DNA of 64,000 nt from JBBQED01 sp038320345 (GTDB lineage: Bacteria; Bacteroidota; Bacteroidia; AKYH767-A; OLB10). This document shows, piece by piece, positions 9,042 through 17,900 of this stretch (positions within the stretch are counted from its first letter, which is position 1; every line of letters starts with the position of its first letter). Position numbers and translations under genes: made by a program. Location of the stretch: positions 1 through 64,000 of the forward strand of contig JBBQED010000002.1 of assembly GCA_038320345.1 (NCBI GenBank). Direction: 5' to 3'. Under the pieces are notes generated by a model that ran no database searches, was not told where the DNA came from, and worked only from the letters and a program-made list of their open reading frames with translations.

Positions 9042-10670
9042 ATGCTGATCAGAAATCTCTCTAGTTATTTTAACCGGATTACACTAAAATCCATTCTGTT
9101 TGTCCTCTTTGTATTGTTACAGTTTGATGGAGTGCTTTTCGCTCAGGAAAGAAACTGTCTAACACAAGTTATTCACGAACATAAATTGCAATCGGATCAA
9201 AACTATCGATTGCATTATGCGGAACAACAAAGTTTAATCCATCAATCGATACTAAGTAAGGATGCATCTGCAGTTGATTTATATGTTAAGATTCCGGTAA
9301 TCGTTCACGTTATTTATAATACTACAGAACAAAATATTAGTGATGAACAAGTAAAGTCACAGATTGATATTTTGAATGAAGATTATGCGGCGTTAAATTC
9401 AACGGTGATGGATGTGCCCGTTGCATGGATTGGTTTAATTAAGGATAGTCAGATAAGATTTGAACTCGCGAATCGCGATCCCGATGGAAATTTTTCGACA
9501 GGTATTACGAGAACCTATACTGCAATCCAAGAATTCGCAATTCAAGATCCAGCAATAAAATTTGATTCGACAGGTGGAAAAAATGCATGGCCTGATTCAG
9601 CTTATTTAAATATCTGGGTATGTAAGCTGGAAGGAAATGCACTGGGCTATGCAACATTTCCTAATACTAGCTCTGATCAAGATGGTGTAGTGGTCAACTA
9701 CCAAGCATTTGGTAGGAAAGGATCGTTAAAAAGTCCTTATAACCTTGGAAGAACGCTAACGCATGAATTGGGACATTGGCTCGATCTCGCACATATCTGG
9801 GGAGATGATGGTGGTACATGCACTTCAGATGATGGAATTGCGGATACTCCCAAACAAGGTGATTCTAATTTCCGTTGTCAAACTTTTCCTAAGACAGATA
9901 ACTGCACTGTAAATGCTCCTGGAATCATGTACATGAATTATATGGATTATACCGATGATAAATGCATGATGTTTTTTACTCCCGGACAAATCACTAGAAT
10001 GCGTGCTACGTTAAACACTACCCGCACTGCTATTAATACTTCTCCTGGATGCATTCCAACGTATACTGTAGCAAATGAGGTCAGTCTTGATAGTGTATTG
10101 TCACCCGTAAAACTTGTGGCAGACCGTTGTTTTGTTCCTGCTGTGCGAATTGAGAATAATGGAACTGCAACTGTAAATAATATTACGATTTATTATAGTG
10201 TGAATGCTGGTTTGAAAAAACAATTTGATTGGTCGGGTGTTCTAAGCTCAGGCGAAACAACAATAATTACTTTGCCTTATATCTCCGGCGACTTCGGCGA
10301 TCAAATTTTTGAAGCGTGGATTGCTCAAAATGATAGCAATAAAGTAAATAATTATATCAGCGCTTCTTTTAAAGTGAATTCTGCAGTGAATGCAAATTGT
10401 ACGGCGGCAAGCTCATTTATATTTCCAAATCCTGCTAGTGGAAAGCAAAATATTTATCTAAAAACAAACTATACAGAAAGTCAGGAATCGATAGTTAGTG
10501 TTTATTCTGCTTTGGGTCAGAAAGTAGCAGAGAAGAAAGTGAAAATAAATCCTGGAGATGTAATCCCAGTTAGTATTCAAACATTACAAAGTGGTGTTTA
10601 TCTGGTGCAAATTGAAGGTGGAAAAGTTTCAGAAGTGGTTCGGTTTATTTATGTTGCGGACCCTGAATAA
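9042..10670 (+). CDS. Secreted M43 metalloprotease with T9SS sorting domain (paralogue C)
   Basis: A 542-residue secreted zinc protease. The first ATG (9042) gives a signal anchor or signal peptide at about residues 15-35 ending in LFAQ; a TTG three codons upstream is less likely. The catalytic domain has HELGHWLDLAH at 241-251, with Asp where metzincins usually have Gly, and the Met-turn MNYMDY near 299. A CARDB-like beta domain (about 345-455) precedes the T9SS sorting domain that starts at FIFPNPASGK. It is the most divergent of the three paralogues; between the signal and the catalytic domain it has a longer, Gln/His-rich propeptide. It lies between the terminator of paralogue B and mqnE. 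Confidence 0.9.
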   Translation: MLIRNLSSYFNRITLKSILFVLFVLLQFDGVLFAQERNCLTQVIHEHKLQSDQNYRLHYAEQQSLIHQSILSKDASAVDLYVKIPVIVHVIYNTTEQNISDEQVKSQIDILNEDYAALNSTVMDVPVAWIGLIKDSQIRFELANRDPDGNFSTGITRTYTAIQEFAIQDPAIKFDSTGGKNAWPDSAYLNIWVCKLEGNALGYATFPNTSSDQDGVVVNYQAFGRKGSLKSPYNLGRTLTHELGHWLDLAHIWGDDGGTCTSDDGIADTPKQGDSNFRCQTFPKTDNCTVNAPGIMYMNYMDYTDDKCMMFFTPGQITRMRATLNTTRTAINTSPGCIPTYTVANEVSLDSVLSPVKLVADRCFVPAVRIENNGTATVNNITIYYSVNAGLKKQFDWSGVLSSGETTIITLPYISGDFGDQIFEAWIAQNDSNKVNNYISASFKVNSAVNANCTAASSFIFPNPASGKQNIYLKTNYTESQESIVSVYSALGQKVAEKKVKINPGDVIPVSIQTLQSGVYLVQIEGGKVSEVVRFIYVADPE

Positions 10671-10688
10671 TAGTAGTAGCGTAAATTA

Positions 10689-11834
10689 ATGGTTATGAAA
10701 AACACAGTGGTTGATCAGTTATTGAATTCTCCGGTAACGGAAATGAAAAAAATAGCAGAGAAAGTTCACGGAAATATTCGGATTTCTAATGCCGATGCAA
10801 TATGGCTGTTTGAAAAGGCAGATCTTTCTGCATTAGGGGTATTGGCAAATTTTGTGCGAGAAAGAAAGAACGGAGATTATACTTACTTCAACCGAAATTT
10901 TCATATTGAACCTACGAATGTCTGTGTTTTCTCCTGTAAATTTTGTGCTTATTCACAAGAGTATAAGCACAAAGAGGAAGGGTGGGAACTGAGTATGGAT
11001 CAAATGCTTGCCAAAGTAAAAGCATACGATGGACAACCAATCACTGAAGTCCATATAGTAGGTGGCGTTCATCCGAAAATGGATCTACATTTTTTTGCTG
11101 ATTTACTTCGCAACATTAAAGCTCACCGACCTGAATTGCACATTAAAGCATTTACTGCTGTGGAGTTGGATTATATGATTCGCAAAGCGAAAATGACGAT
11201 AGCAGAAGGGCTTGCATTTTTGAAATCTGCAGGATTAGATTCTATTCCAGGCGGTGGTGCAGAGATTTTTGATGAACAACTCCGTCTTGAAATTGCTGGA
11301 GATAAATGCAGCGCTAATCTCTGGTTAGAAATCCATGCTACTGCGCATAGCATAGGTTTAAGAAGTAATAGCACCATGTTGTATGGTCATATTGAGAATT
11401 ACGGACACCGCGTTGATCATCTCAACCGACTGAGAGATTTGCAGGATAAAACAGGAGGTTTCCAAACTTTCATTCCCTTGAAATTCAGAAACGGGGATAA
11501 TGATATGAGTGATGTGCCAGAAGCAACACTTATTGAAGATTTAAAAACTTATGCTGTTTCCCGAATCTATCTCGATAATTTTGATCATGTTAAAGCGTAT
11601 TGGCCGATGATCGGAAGAAGTACAGCGCAACTTACGCAATCATTTGGTGTAGATGACCTAGATGGAACTATAGATGATAGTACTAAGATCTATAGTATGG
11701 CAGGAGCCGAAGAACAAACACCAGCATTAAGTACAGAGCAACTTGTAGAGCTAATTCGTCAATCAGGACGTGTTCCGGTTGAAAGAGATACACTGTATAA
11801 GAAAATAAAGATTTACGAGGATGTGATGAATTAA
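10689..11834 (+). CDS. mqnE: Aminodeoxyfutalosine synthase, radical SAM
   Basis: This radical SAM enzyme joins 3-[(1-carboxyvinyl)oxy]benzoate to the adenosyl group of SAM to form aminodeoxyfutalosine, an early step of the futalosine route to menaquinone. The 381-residue protein has the 4Fe-4S motif CVFSCKFC (CxxxCxxC), the MqnE-type segments EVHIVGGVHP, HIKAFTAVE, SIPGGGAEIFD and STMLYGHIE, and GGFQTFIPLKF. These separate it from MqnC. It starts 18 bases after M43 protease C without an obvious promoter. No other menaquinone gene is in the window, so the pathway is scattered. Confidence 0.92.
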   Translation: MVMKNTVVDQLLNSPVTEMKKIAEKVHGNIRISNADAIWLFEKADLSALGVLANFVRERKNGDYTYFNRNFHIEPTNVCVFSCKFCAYSQEYKHKEEGWELSMDQMLAKVKAYDGQPITEVHIVGGVHPKMDLHFFADLLRNIKAHRPELHIKAFTAVELDYMIRKAKMTIAEGLAFLKSAGLDSIPGGGAEIFDEQLRLEIAGDKCSANLWLEIHATAHSIGLRSNSTMLYGHIENYGHRVDHLNRLRDLQDKTGGFQTFIPLKFRNGDNDMSDVPEATLIEDLKTYAVSRIYLDNFDHVKAYWPMIGRSTAQLTQSFGVDDLDGTIDDSTKIYSMAGAEEQTPALSTEQLVELIRQSGRVPVERDTLYKKIKIYEDVMN

Positions 11835-12062
11835 CTTTTAAGAGTCGGACTAGTAAATTCAGTAAATCAACAATGAGGTTGCCGGAAGGATTGAGTTTTT
11901 CAGGTAGAAGCTCTTAACATTATTCTATCAAAGCCCATGGAAATTGCTTCTAATTTGTGCTAGATCCGAAATTTAATAAGTTAGAATTTATACTTACAAG
12001 TTGTTAAATGATCTGTAAAAATATTTGAGTTATAAATACAGATATCAATTAACTCTTACTTA

Positions 12063-13148
12063 TTATTTCATCGCTCTTCGTAACAAAATCAAGGCTACTA
12101 TTGCAAAAAATACATTTGGAATCCAGACTGCTGCGAGAGGGGAAACATTTCCATTAGTAGCAAACGTAGTACTGATCTGCATAAACATGATATAGGTAAA
12201 ACTGATCAGAATGCCTACCCCAATTTGTACACCAATGCCACCTCTTACTTTTCGACTTGAGAGTGAAACTCCGATAATCGTTAAGATAAACGTAGCAAAT
12301 GGAAATGCCGTCCTTCTGTATTTTTCAACTTCATAAAATGGAATTTCTTCCGATCCTCTTATCTTTTCCTGATCAATAAAACGACTCAATTCACGACTAT
12401 CCATCGTTTCAATATAAGTGATCATTTTTTTATTGAACTCCTCCGGTCGGAATGAGAAAGTGGTATCCATTTTAAATCCGGATCGTTCTGTTTCATGCAT
12501 TCCATCAATGGTGCGGATAAAATAATTTTCAATCGACCATTGGTTCTTTATACTATCCCAGAGTAACCTTTCTGAAAGCAATTTATAGATCAATTTACCC
12601 TTATCAAATTTTTCGAAAGAAAACTGATAGCCAATCTGATCGATGTTGTTATAACTCTCAAAATATATAAACTGCCCCGGACTAATCTGACGGTGTACAT
12701 TTTTATTATGATAGACGAACTGATTTTTAATATACCTCGTTTCAAAGGCAATTCTAGTAGTATTAGAATGAGGAATAAGACTTGTGTTTAAATAAAGCGA
12801 TAAGCTTGTTAGAATTCCTGCTGCAACCATATATGGAAGCAATAATCTTTTAAAACTTACTCCACTCGCAAGGATCGCAACAATTTCCGTTTGAGACGCC
12901 ATTCTCGAAGTAAAGTAAATTACTGCAATGAAAATAAACAGCGGACTAAACAGATTAGAAAAGTACGGGATGAAATTGAGGTAATAGTCAAAAACTATTG
13001 CTCTCAAAGGAGCATCACGTTCTAAGAAATCATCAATCTTTTCAGAAATATCAAATACAATTGCAATCGTGATAATTAATCCCAATGCAAAAAAGAAAGT
13101 TCCGAGGAACTTCCTAATAATATATAAATCTAGGATTTTAATTTTCAT
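12063..13148 (-). CDS. LptF/LptG-family permease (YjgP/YjgQ)
   Basis: A 361-residue inner-membrane subunit of the LptB2FG exporter that lifts lipopolysaccharide out of the inner membrane. Three N-terminal membrane segments (about residues 12-35, 55-80, 98-120) and three C-terminal ones (about 275-360) flank a periplasmic jellyroll-like domain, as the family requires. TEIVAILASGVSF is the family's cytoplasmic coupling-helix segment. It is the last gene of the trmH-tatD-tcdA-tgt operon, 39 bases after tgt. Whether it is LptF or LptG cannot be decided from sequence alone. Confidence 0.9.
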   Translation of the reverse strand: MKIKILDLYIIRKFLGTFFFALGLIITIAIVFDISEKIDDFLERDAPLRAIVFDYYLNFIPYFSNLFSPLFIFIAVIYFTSRMASQTEIVAILASGVSFKRLLLPYMVAAGILTSLSLYLNTSLIPHSNTTRIAFETRYIKNQFVYHNKNVHRQISPGQFIYFESYNNIDQIGYQFSFEKFDKGKLIYKLLSERLLWDSIKNQWSIENYFIRTIDGMHETERSGFKMDTTFSFRPEEFNKKMITYIETMDSRELSRFIDQEKIRGSEEIPFYEVEKYRRTAFPFATFILTIIGVSLSSRKVRGGIGVQIGVGILISFTYIMFMQISTTFATNGNVSPLAAVWIPNVFFAIVALILLRRAMK

Positions 13149-13187
13149 GGAGGTATTGATACACTAATTTTGACTTGTTTGTAAATT

Positions 13188-14318
13188 TTATAATCTCCGG
13201 CTCACTTTTTCAACCATTACTTTTTTCCAGCTTAGAAAGGTTCCTGCTAAGATCTGTTTTCTTGCTTCTTTCACTAACCAGAGGTAGAATCCAAGATTAT
13301 GCAACGTAGCAATTTGTGCTGCAAGGATCTCTTTTGAAATTAGCAGATGACGAAGATAAGATTTGGAACACGCAGTATCTACATATATTTCTCCGGAAGC
13401 ATCAATAGGAGAGAAGTCTTCCTTCCATTTCTCATTCCTAATATTGATAATTCCTTCTTTAGTAAACAACATCCCATTCCTTGCATTGCGAGTAGGCATT
13501 ACACAATCGAACATATCTACACCCAATGCAATACCTTCGAGAATATTTGCAGGAGTTCCAACACCCATCAGATACCGAGGTTTATCTTTAGGGAGTATGT
13601 CGGTAAGGTCATCAGTAATTTCATACATCATCTCAGCAGGTTCGCCTACGGATAATCCTCCAATTGCATTTCCTTCCCTATTCATGGAAGTAATAAACTC
13701 AGCACTCTGTTTTCTTAGATCTTTATATGTACTTCCTTGAACAATTGGAAATAACGTTTGCGAATGTCCGTAAAGTGCTGGAGTTGTATCGAAATGCGTA
13801 CAACATCGCTGCAACCAACGATGCGTTAATTCCATCGACTTTCTGGCAAGATGATGTTCACAAGGATAGGGGGTACATTCGTCGAATGCCATGATGATAT
13901 CTCCACCAATACTTCGTTGAATATCGATTGCAACTTCCGGTGATAAAAAATGTTTGGATCCATCAATATGCGATGTGAAACTTACCCCTTCTTCTTTTAT
14001 TTTCCGAATATCACTTAATGAGAAAACTTGATATCCGCCACTGTCAGTAAGGATTGGTAGATCCCATCCTATAAATTTATGTAAACCTCCTGCGCCTTCT
14101 AGAATTTTTGTACCCGGACGAAGATATAAGTGATAGGTATTGCCAAGAATGATCTGCGCTTTGACGTCTTCCTTAAGTTCCCGTTGATGCACACTTTTTA
14201 CAGTACCAGCTGTTCCTACAGGCATAAAAATCGGAGTTTCAATTTCCCCGTGATCCGTCGTAACTATTCCTGCTCTTGCTTTAGTTTCAGGATCGGTATG
14301 AAGTAATTTAAATTGCAT
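13188..14318 (-). CDS. tgt: tRNA-guanine (queuine) transglycosylase
   Basis: The enzyme exchanges guanine 34 for preQ1 in GUN anticodons. The 376-residue TIM barrel has the substrate-pocket segment ILTDSGGYQVFSL, GGLSVGEPAEMMY, and the nucleophile Asp in FDCVMPTRNARNG. The C-terminal zinc site, normally CxCxxC plus a distant His, is degenerate: the corresponding region reads IYVDTACSKSYLRHL with one Cys left, followed by the conserved HNLGFYLWL. I recall Bacteroidota Tgt proteins as often lacking these cysteines, so this is probably a lineage trait rather than damage. It sits between tcdA and the Lpt permease. Confidence 0.95.
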   Translation of the reverse strand: MQFKLLHTDPETKARAGIVTTDHGEIETPIFMPVGTAGTVKSVHQRELKEDVKAQIILGNTYHLYLRPGTKILEGAGGLHKFIGWDLPILTDSGGYQVFSLSDIRKIKEEGVSFTSHIDGSKHFLSPEVAIDIQRSIGGDIIMAFDECTPYPCEHHLARKSMELTHRWLQRCCTHFDTTPALYGHSQTLFPIVQGSTYKDLRKQSAEFITSMNREGNAIGGLSVGEPAEMMYEITDDLTDILPKDKPRYLMGVGTPANILEGIALGVDMFDCVMPTRNARNGMLFTKEGIINIRNEKWKEDFSPIDASGEIYVDTACSKSYLRHLLISKEILAAQIATLHNLGFYLWLVKEARKQILAGTFLSWKKVMVEKVSRRL

Positions 14319-14353
14319 AAGTAATCAATCTTCCGTCTGTTAAATATTGCAGA

Positions 14354-15088
14354 TCAACTGTTTATAGTTTGAATGGTAAGGTCTCTGATCACCACCGATG
14401 AACAAACTGCTCCAAAGGTAGCAGGAAGGTAGGAGATTGTGCCATATGCCGATTTTTTAAAACGAGTACCATCCGTCATAATGAGTGATTCTTTGATAAT
14501 AGGTTCGGTTGAAAATACGGCCTTAATGCCTCTATGTACATCCATACCTTTAATTCTTTTTCTGACGGTTTGAGCAAATGGACATTGATGAGTATCCATC
14601 AAATCAGCAACACGTAAACACGTTGGATCTAATTTGCCACCTGCGCCCATCGAACTAACAATATTCAGATTCTTTTTATAAGCAGTACTCAATACCATCA
14701 ACTTTGGTGTGATGGAATCAATGGCTTCAACTACATAATCGTAGTGCGCGTCAAAAAGAACTGCAACAGCTTCTGGTTGGATGAACTCCTGAATAACATT
14801 GATTTTTAATTCAGGATTAATATCCATCAGACGGTCATGCATGATTTGTACTTTGTATTGACCGGTAGTACTAACGGTAGCGGGTAGCTGTCGATTACGA
14901 TTGCTTGCTTCCACAATATCTCCATCAGCGATCGTGAGCATCCCAATACCAGCTCTTGCTAAAAACTCTGCAGCAAAGGAACCTACACCACCAAGACCAA
15001 TCACTAGTACATGTGATTTTTTCAGTGTTTCTAGATGGTCATTGCCGATTAATAATTCGGTACGTGAAAGCCAGGAGCGATCAGTCAT
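14354..15088 (-). CDS. tcdA: tRNA threonylcarbamoyladenosine dehydratase (TcdA/CsdL, ThiF family)
   Basis: This E1-like enzyme uses ATP to cyclise t6A37 of tRNA to ct6A. The 244-residue protein starts with the family segment SRTELLIGNDHLETLKKSHV, has the Rossmann loop VIGLGGVGSFAAEFLARAG, the ATP-contacting IADGDIVEASNRNRQ, and INPELKINVI. It overlaps the TatD-like gene upstream by 8 bases and is followed 35 bases later by tgt, another tRNA-modifying gene, which supports the assignment over other ThiF/MoeB proteins. Confidence 0.88.
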   Translation of the reverse strand: MTDRSWLSRTELLIGNDHLETLKKSHVLVIGLGGVGSFAAEFLARAGIGMLTIADGDIVEASNRNRQLPATVSTTGQYKVQIMHDRLMDINPELKINVIQEFIQPEAVAVLFDAHYDYVVEAIDSITPKLMVLSTAYKKNLNIVSSMGAGGKLDPTCLRVADLMDTHQCPFAQTVRKRIKGMDVHRGIKAVFSTEPIIKESLIMTDGTRFKKSAYGTISYLPATFGAVCSSVVIRDLTIQTINS

Positions 15089-15746
15089 GATGAAAGGTAT
15101 GATGATAAAGATTAGAAATAGAGGATATTAATTCTTCACGACTTTTTCCTGTTCGTGCTGAAGCAAGTGTATAGATCTCATTAATGGATATTTCACTCTC
15201 GTCGGTTTCCAGAAAAAAGGAAAGATCAGGAAAAGATTTTAATAGGAGAGAAGCAGGACTATTTTCTTGAAGGAGCGCTTTCCCAAATGACAAGTGCAAT
15301 CCTTCTTGTAACACCATTTCAGCAATTGAATTACGCTGATTAAACCCATGCATGATCCAAGGTTGAGTCGGTTTTAGCTGACGATGTAGTTGTATGATTT
15401 CAGCATGAGCTTTCACACAATGAAGGATCAATGGTTTTGCTGCCGATTCTGAGAGTTCTATCATAGCGATGAACACCTTTTCTTGGATCGATAAAGGAAT
15501 ATCACTGAGATAATCCATGCCGGATTCACCAATCGCTTTTACAAATGGTGATTTTGCAAATTGTTTCAGGATCGATAGGTCAGTACTAAAGGTTTGCTCT
15601 TGAATGTACCGAGGATGGATTCCGATAGAATACAAACCATCCGACTTTAATTGTTTTTCAATCTGATCAGCAAAAAGGATGTTACTAATTCTGATGACCC
15701 CTTGTTCCTGAGCGAAATGATGAGCATGTAAATCAATCAAATTCAT
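15081..15746 (-). CDS. TatD-family metal-dependent hydrolase
   Basis: A 221-residue amidohydrolase-fold protein, short for TatD (usually about 255-265). It has the opening LIDLHAHHF instead of the usual DxHxH string, then SIGIHPRYI, the metal ligand Glu in AIGESGMDY, LILHCVKAH, WIMHGFN, and the late FLETDES with the conserved Asp. TatD proteins are 3'-5' exonucleases or D-aminoacyl-tRNA deacylase-like enzymes; the substrate here is unknown. It overlaps trmH by 4 bases (ATGA) and tcdA by 8, so translation is coupled. Confidence 0.85.
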   Translation of the reverse strand: MNLIDLHAHHFAQEQGVIRISNILFADQIEKQLKSDGLYSIGIHPRYIQEQTFSTDLSILKQFAKSPFVKAIGESGMDYLSDIPLSIQEKVFIAMIELSESAAKPLILHCVKAHAEIIQLHRQLKPTQPWIMHGFNQRNSIAEMVLQEGLHLSFGKALLQENSPASLLLKSFPDLSFFLETDESEISINEIYTLASARTGKSREELISSISNLYHHTFHHD

Positions 15747-16450
15747 TTTTCGGAATTTATTTTTTGCTCTTCATAAAATCTCCGGATGATTAACTCCACA
15801 CGATAGATATTCTGTAAGGTCCATCGGAAACGCAGTGCATTTTTTTCTTCTTCAGATAATTGCCATAGAATTTCTTTGTTGGCTCTTATCCGGTGACTTA
15901 GTTCATAACTCAGGATTGCAGCAGCCGCAGAGATATTGAAGCTCTCTGTGAATCCTTGCATGGGGATTATTACGAAATCATCTGCATGCGCCTTCACAAT
16001 TTCAGAGACACCTTCATGCTCTTGTCCGAAGAAGAGCGCGAGTGGCTGATCGACCTTCAACTGATGCAAAGGCAAATCATGATGATGCGGTGTTGTGGCA
16101 ACAATCCGGTATCCTTTTGCTCGCAGGGTATGAATACAATTCAACGTATTGTCTTCTTCGTCTTTGTACTTTTTTACTGTTAACCAGCGATGTGATCCAC
16201 GCAGAATTTTCTTTGCAGGTTTGAATTTCGATCCGTTTTCAATCACGTGGATATCTTGAATCCCAAATCCTTCACATGAGCGAAAAACAGCATTGATATT
16301 ATGTGCATCAGAAGTGTTTTCTAAAACGACAGTGAGATGCCTTGTGCGTTGTTCTAATATTTTCTCAAACCTTGATTTTCTCTCTTCCAATAAAAAACTT
16401 TGTAAATAGGAGAGGAGCTCCGAGTCATAAGGGATTCTATCAAATTTCAT
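15743..16450 (-). CDS. trmH: SpoU-family tRNA 2'-O-methyltransferase (TrmH-like)
   Basis: A 235-residue SPOUT methyltransferase that probably makes Gm18 in tRNA. It carries the three SpoU motifs: LENTSDAHNINAVFRSCEGFG (motif 1, about residues 48-68, catalytic Arg), LALFFGQEHEGVS (motif 2) and IIPMQGFTESFNISAAAAI (motif 3, SAM-binding trefoil knot). The N-terminal segment SRFEKILEQRTRHLTVVLE matches TrmH rather than TrmL or RlmB. It heads a five-gene operon. TATTTTTG, a -7 type element, ends five bases upstream of the ATG. Confidence 0.85.
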   Translation of the reverse strand: MKFDRIPYDSELLSYLQSFLLEERKSRFEKILEQRTRHLTVVLENTSDAHNINAVFRSCEGFGIQDIHVIENGSKFKPAKKILRGSHRWLTVKKYKDEEDNTLNCIHTLRAKGYRIVATTPHHHDLPLHQLKVDQPLALFFGQEHEGVSEIVKAHADDFVIIPMQGFTESFNISAAAAILSYELSHRIRANKEILWQLSEEEKNALRFRWTLQNIYRVELIIRRFYEEQKINSEK

Positions 16451-16766
16451 TACAGCAAAAATAGGGGCAACAGTTCAATTCTAGTTGCTTTGCGGTAACC
16501 AACACTAACTTTATCTGTATTTCTCGATGTTTTCTTAGATTTCTTGTTGCATTTATGATTATGTAATTAGCGTAACGGACTATAGGTAATCAAAAAATGT
16601 AGCTATTTTAGATTACGTAAAGTACATTATGTAGATTAGGTAATAACGGGGAGTGAAATAACACTCTGTTGTTGACATCTTTTTGATTTAAACCTCCTCT
16701 CACTTGCTAATGCGGTTTAGAGTTACGTACTTCGTGTTACGTAATTTGCATAACGTTTAATACAAA
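16451..16766. other. Intergenic region with repeated TTACGT palindromes
   Basis: No gene is visible in these 316 bases between the divergent trmH operon and the AAA ATPase gene. The half nearest the ATPase contains TTACGTAA at 16613-16620, TTACGTAC at 16723-16730, TTACGTAA at 16737-16744 and ATAACGTT at about 16750-16757. The two central copies form a 7-bp inverted repeat (TTACGTA / TACGTAA) with an 8-base spacer. Such a cluster just before a start codon looks like an operator array; the regulator is unknown. Confidence 0.5.
16456..16463 (-). promoter_or_regulatory. -7 element (TATTTTTG) of the trmH operon
   Basis: Exact TAnnTTTG on the minus strand, five bases before the trmH ATG. No correctly spaced TTG was seen. 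Confidence 0.4.
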
Positions 16767-17891
16767 ATGGAAAAACTCGACAATCCCTTTCCAGTGGTAG
16801 CCTACCATGGCGAGGAATATTTTTGCGATCGTGAAACGGAATCCGGTAAAATTCTCGATGCCCTAAAAAACGGACGCAATATAACGGTGACGGCTTTACG
16901 AAGAATGGGTAAAACCGGTTTAATTCATCATGTGTTTCATCAGTTAAAAAATAAAAAAGGAACACGTTGTTTTTATATCGATTTGTATCCTACCAATTCA
17001 CAAGCTGATCTCATCAAAATTCTTGCTCGTCAAACGCTCGGAAAACTAGATTCAAATCCGGTGAAACTGATGCGCGAATTAGGAAATTTCTTTTCTCACC
17101 TTCGTCCTGTAATTCAGTATGATCCAATGTCGGGAGCACCATCTGTTGAGTTTACCATAGATGCAAACTTTCAGCCTGAACATACTCTTGATCAGCTATT
17201 TTCTTATTTGGAGAAACAACCTGGACAAATCATTATAGCTTTTGATGAATTTCAACAGATCATTGAATACCCAGAGAAAAATACAGAGGCTTTACTTCGG
17301 AGTTTCATTCAGAAATCAAAGAATCAACGATATATATTTTCAGGGAGTCATACCTCTATGTTGGAAGCGATGTTCAATCATCAAAATCGGCCATTTTATC
17401 AAAGTACCGATATGATGCATCTCGATTCGATTGATCATGATTTGTATAAAAAATTTATCATTGAAAAGTTTGCAGATGGGAAAAGAAAAATTACCGAAGT
17501 GCTCGCCGATCGTATTCTTGATTGGACCCGTCACCATACTTACTATGTTCAATTAGTTTGTAATCGATTGTATTCAAAAGGAATTCGTTTGCCCGATGAA
17601 TGGTATTTGGAAAGAGTTATGGCGGAAATGTTGGAAGAAAATGCGGCATTATATTATAACTACCGCAAACTGCTGACGGAAAATCAATGGCTTTTATTAA
17701 AAGCTATCGCAAAAGAAAATGGTGCTCGGCAAATTCTTAGTCTTGAATTTTTGCGGAAGCACCATTTAGGAAGTACGAGTTCTATGCAAACAGCATTAGC
17801 GGCTTTAATCGATAAAGAAATGATCTTTGAAGCGGAAGGGAATTATTTTGTGTATGATGTATTACTCAGTCGATGGCTTGAATTTAATTAA
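16767..17891 (+). CDS. AAA-type ATPase of the archaeal-ATPase/DUF234-like group
   Basis: A 374-residue P-loop ATPase. The Walker A region reads ALRRMGKTGLI (the RRxGKT variant common in archaeal-type ATPases, which lacks the first Gly), Walker B is IIIAFDEFQQII near residue 160, a sensor-like YIFSGSHTSML follows, and a winged-helix-like C-terminus ends in FVYDVLLSRWLEF. Genes of this type are common as isolated copies in Bacteroidota and are often mobile-looking, but their role is unknown. It stands alone between two minus-strand genes and ends 10 bases from the convergent icmF. The promoter region has a TTACGT cluster. Confidence 0.8.
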   Translation: MEKLDNPFPVVAYHGEEYFCDRETESGKILDALKNGRNITVTALRRMGKTGLIHHVFHQLKNKKGTRCFYIDLYPTNSQADLIKILARQTLGKLDSNPVKLMRELGNFFSHLRPVIQYDPMSGAPSVEFTIDANFQPEHTLDQLFSYLEKQPGQIIIAFDEFQQIIEYPEKNTEALLRSFIQKSKNQRYIFSGSHTSMLEAMFNHQNRPFYQSTDMMHLDSIDHDLYKKFIIEKFADGKRKITEVLADRILDWTRHHTYYVQLVCNRLYSKGIRLPDEWYLERVMAEMLEENAALYYNYRKLLTENQWLLLKAIAKENGARQILSLEFLRKHHLGSTSSMQTALAALIDKEMIFEAEGNYFVYDVLLSRWLEFN

Positions 17892-17900
17892 TCGTCTTTT

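Noticed and set aside
13363..13740. 125-residue plus-strand frame
   Set aside because: Shadow of tgt, which is intact with all catalytic motifs.
14354..15088. MoeB or ThiF for cofactor synthesis
   Set aside because: Neighbouring tRNA-modifying genes and the N-terminal SRTELLIGND segment fit TcdA better.
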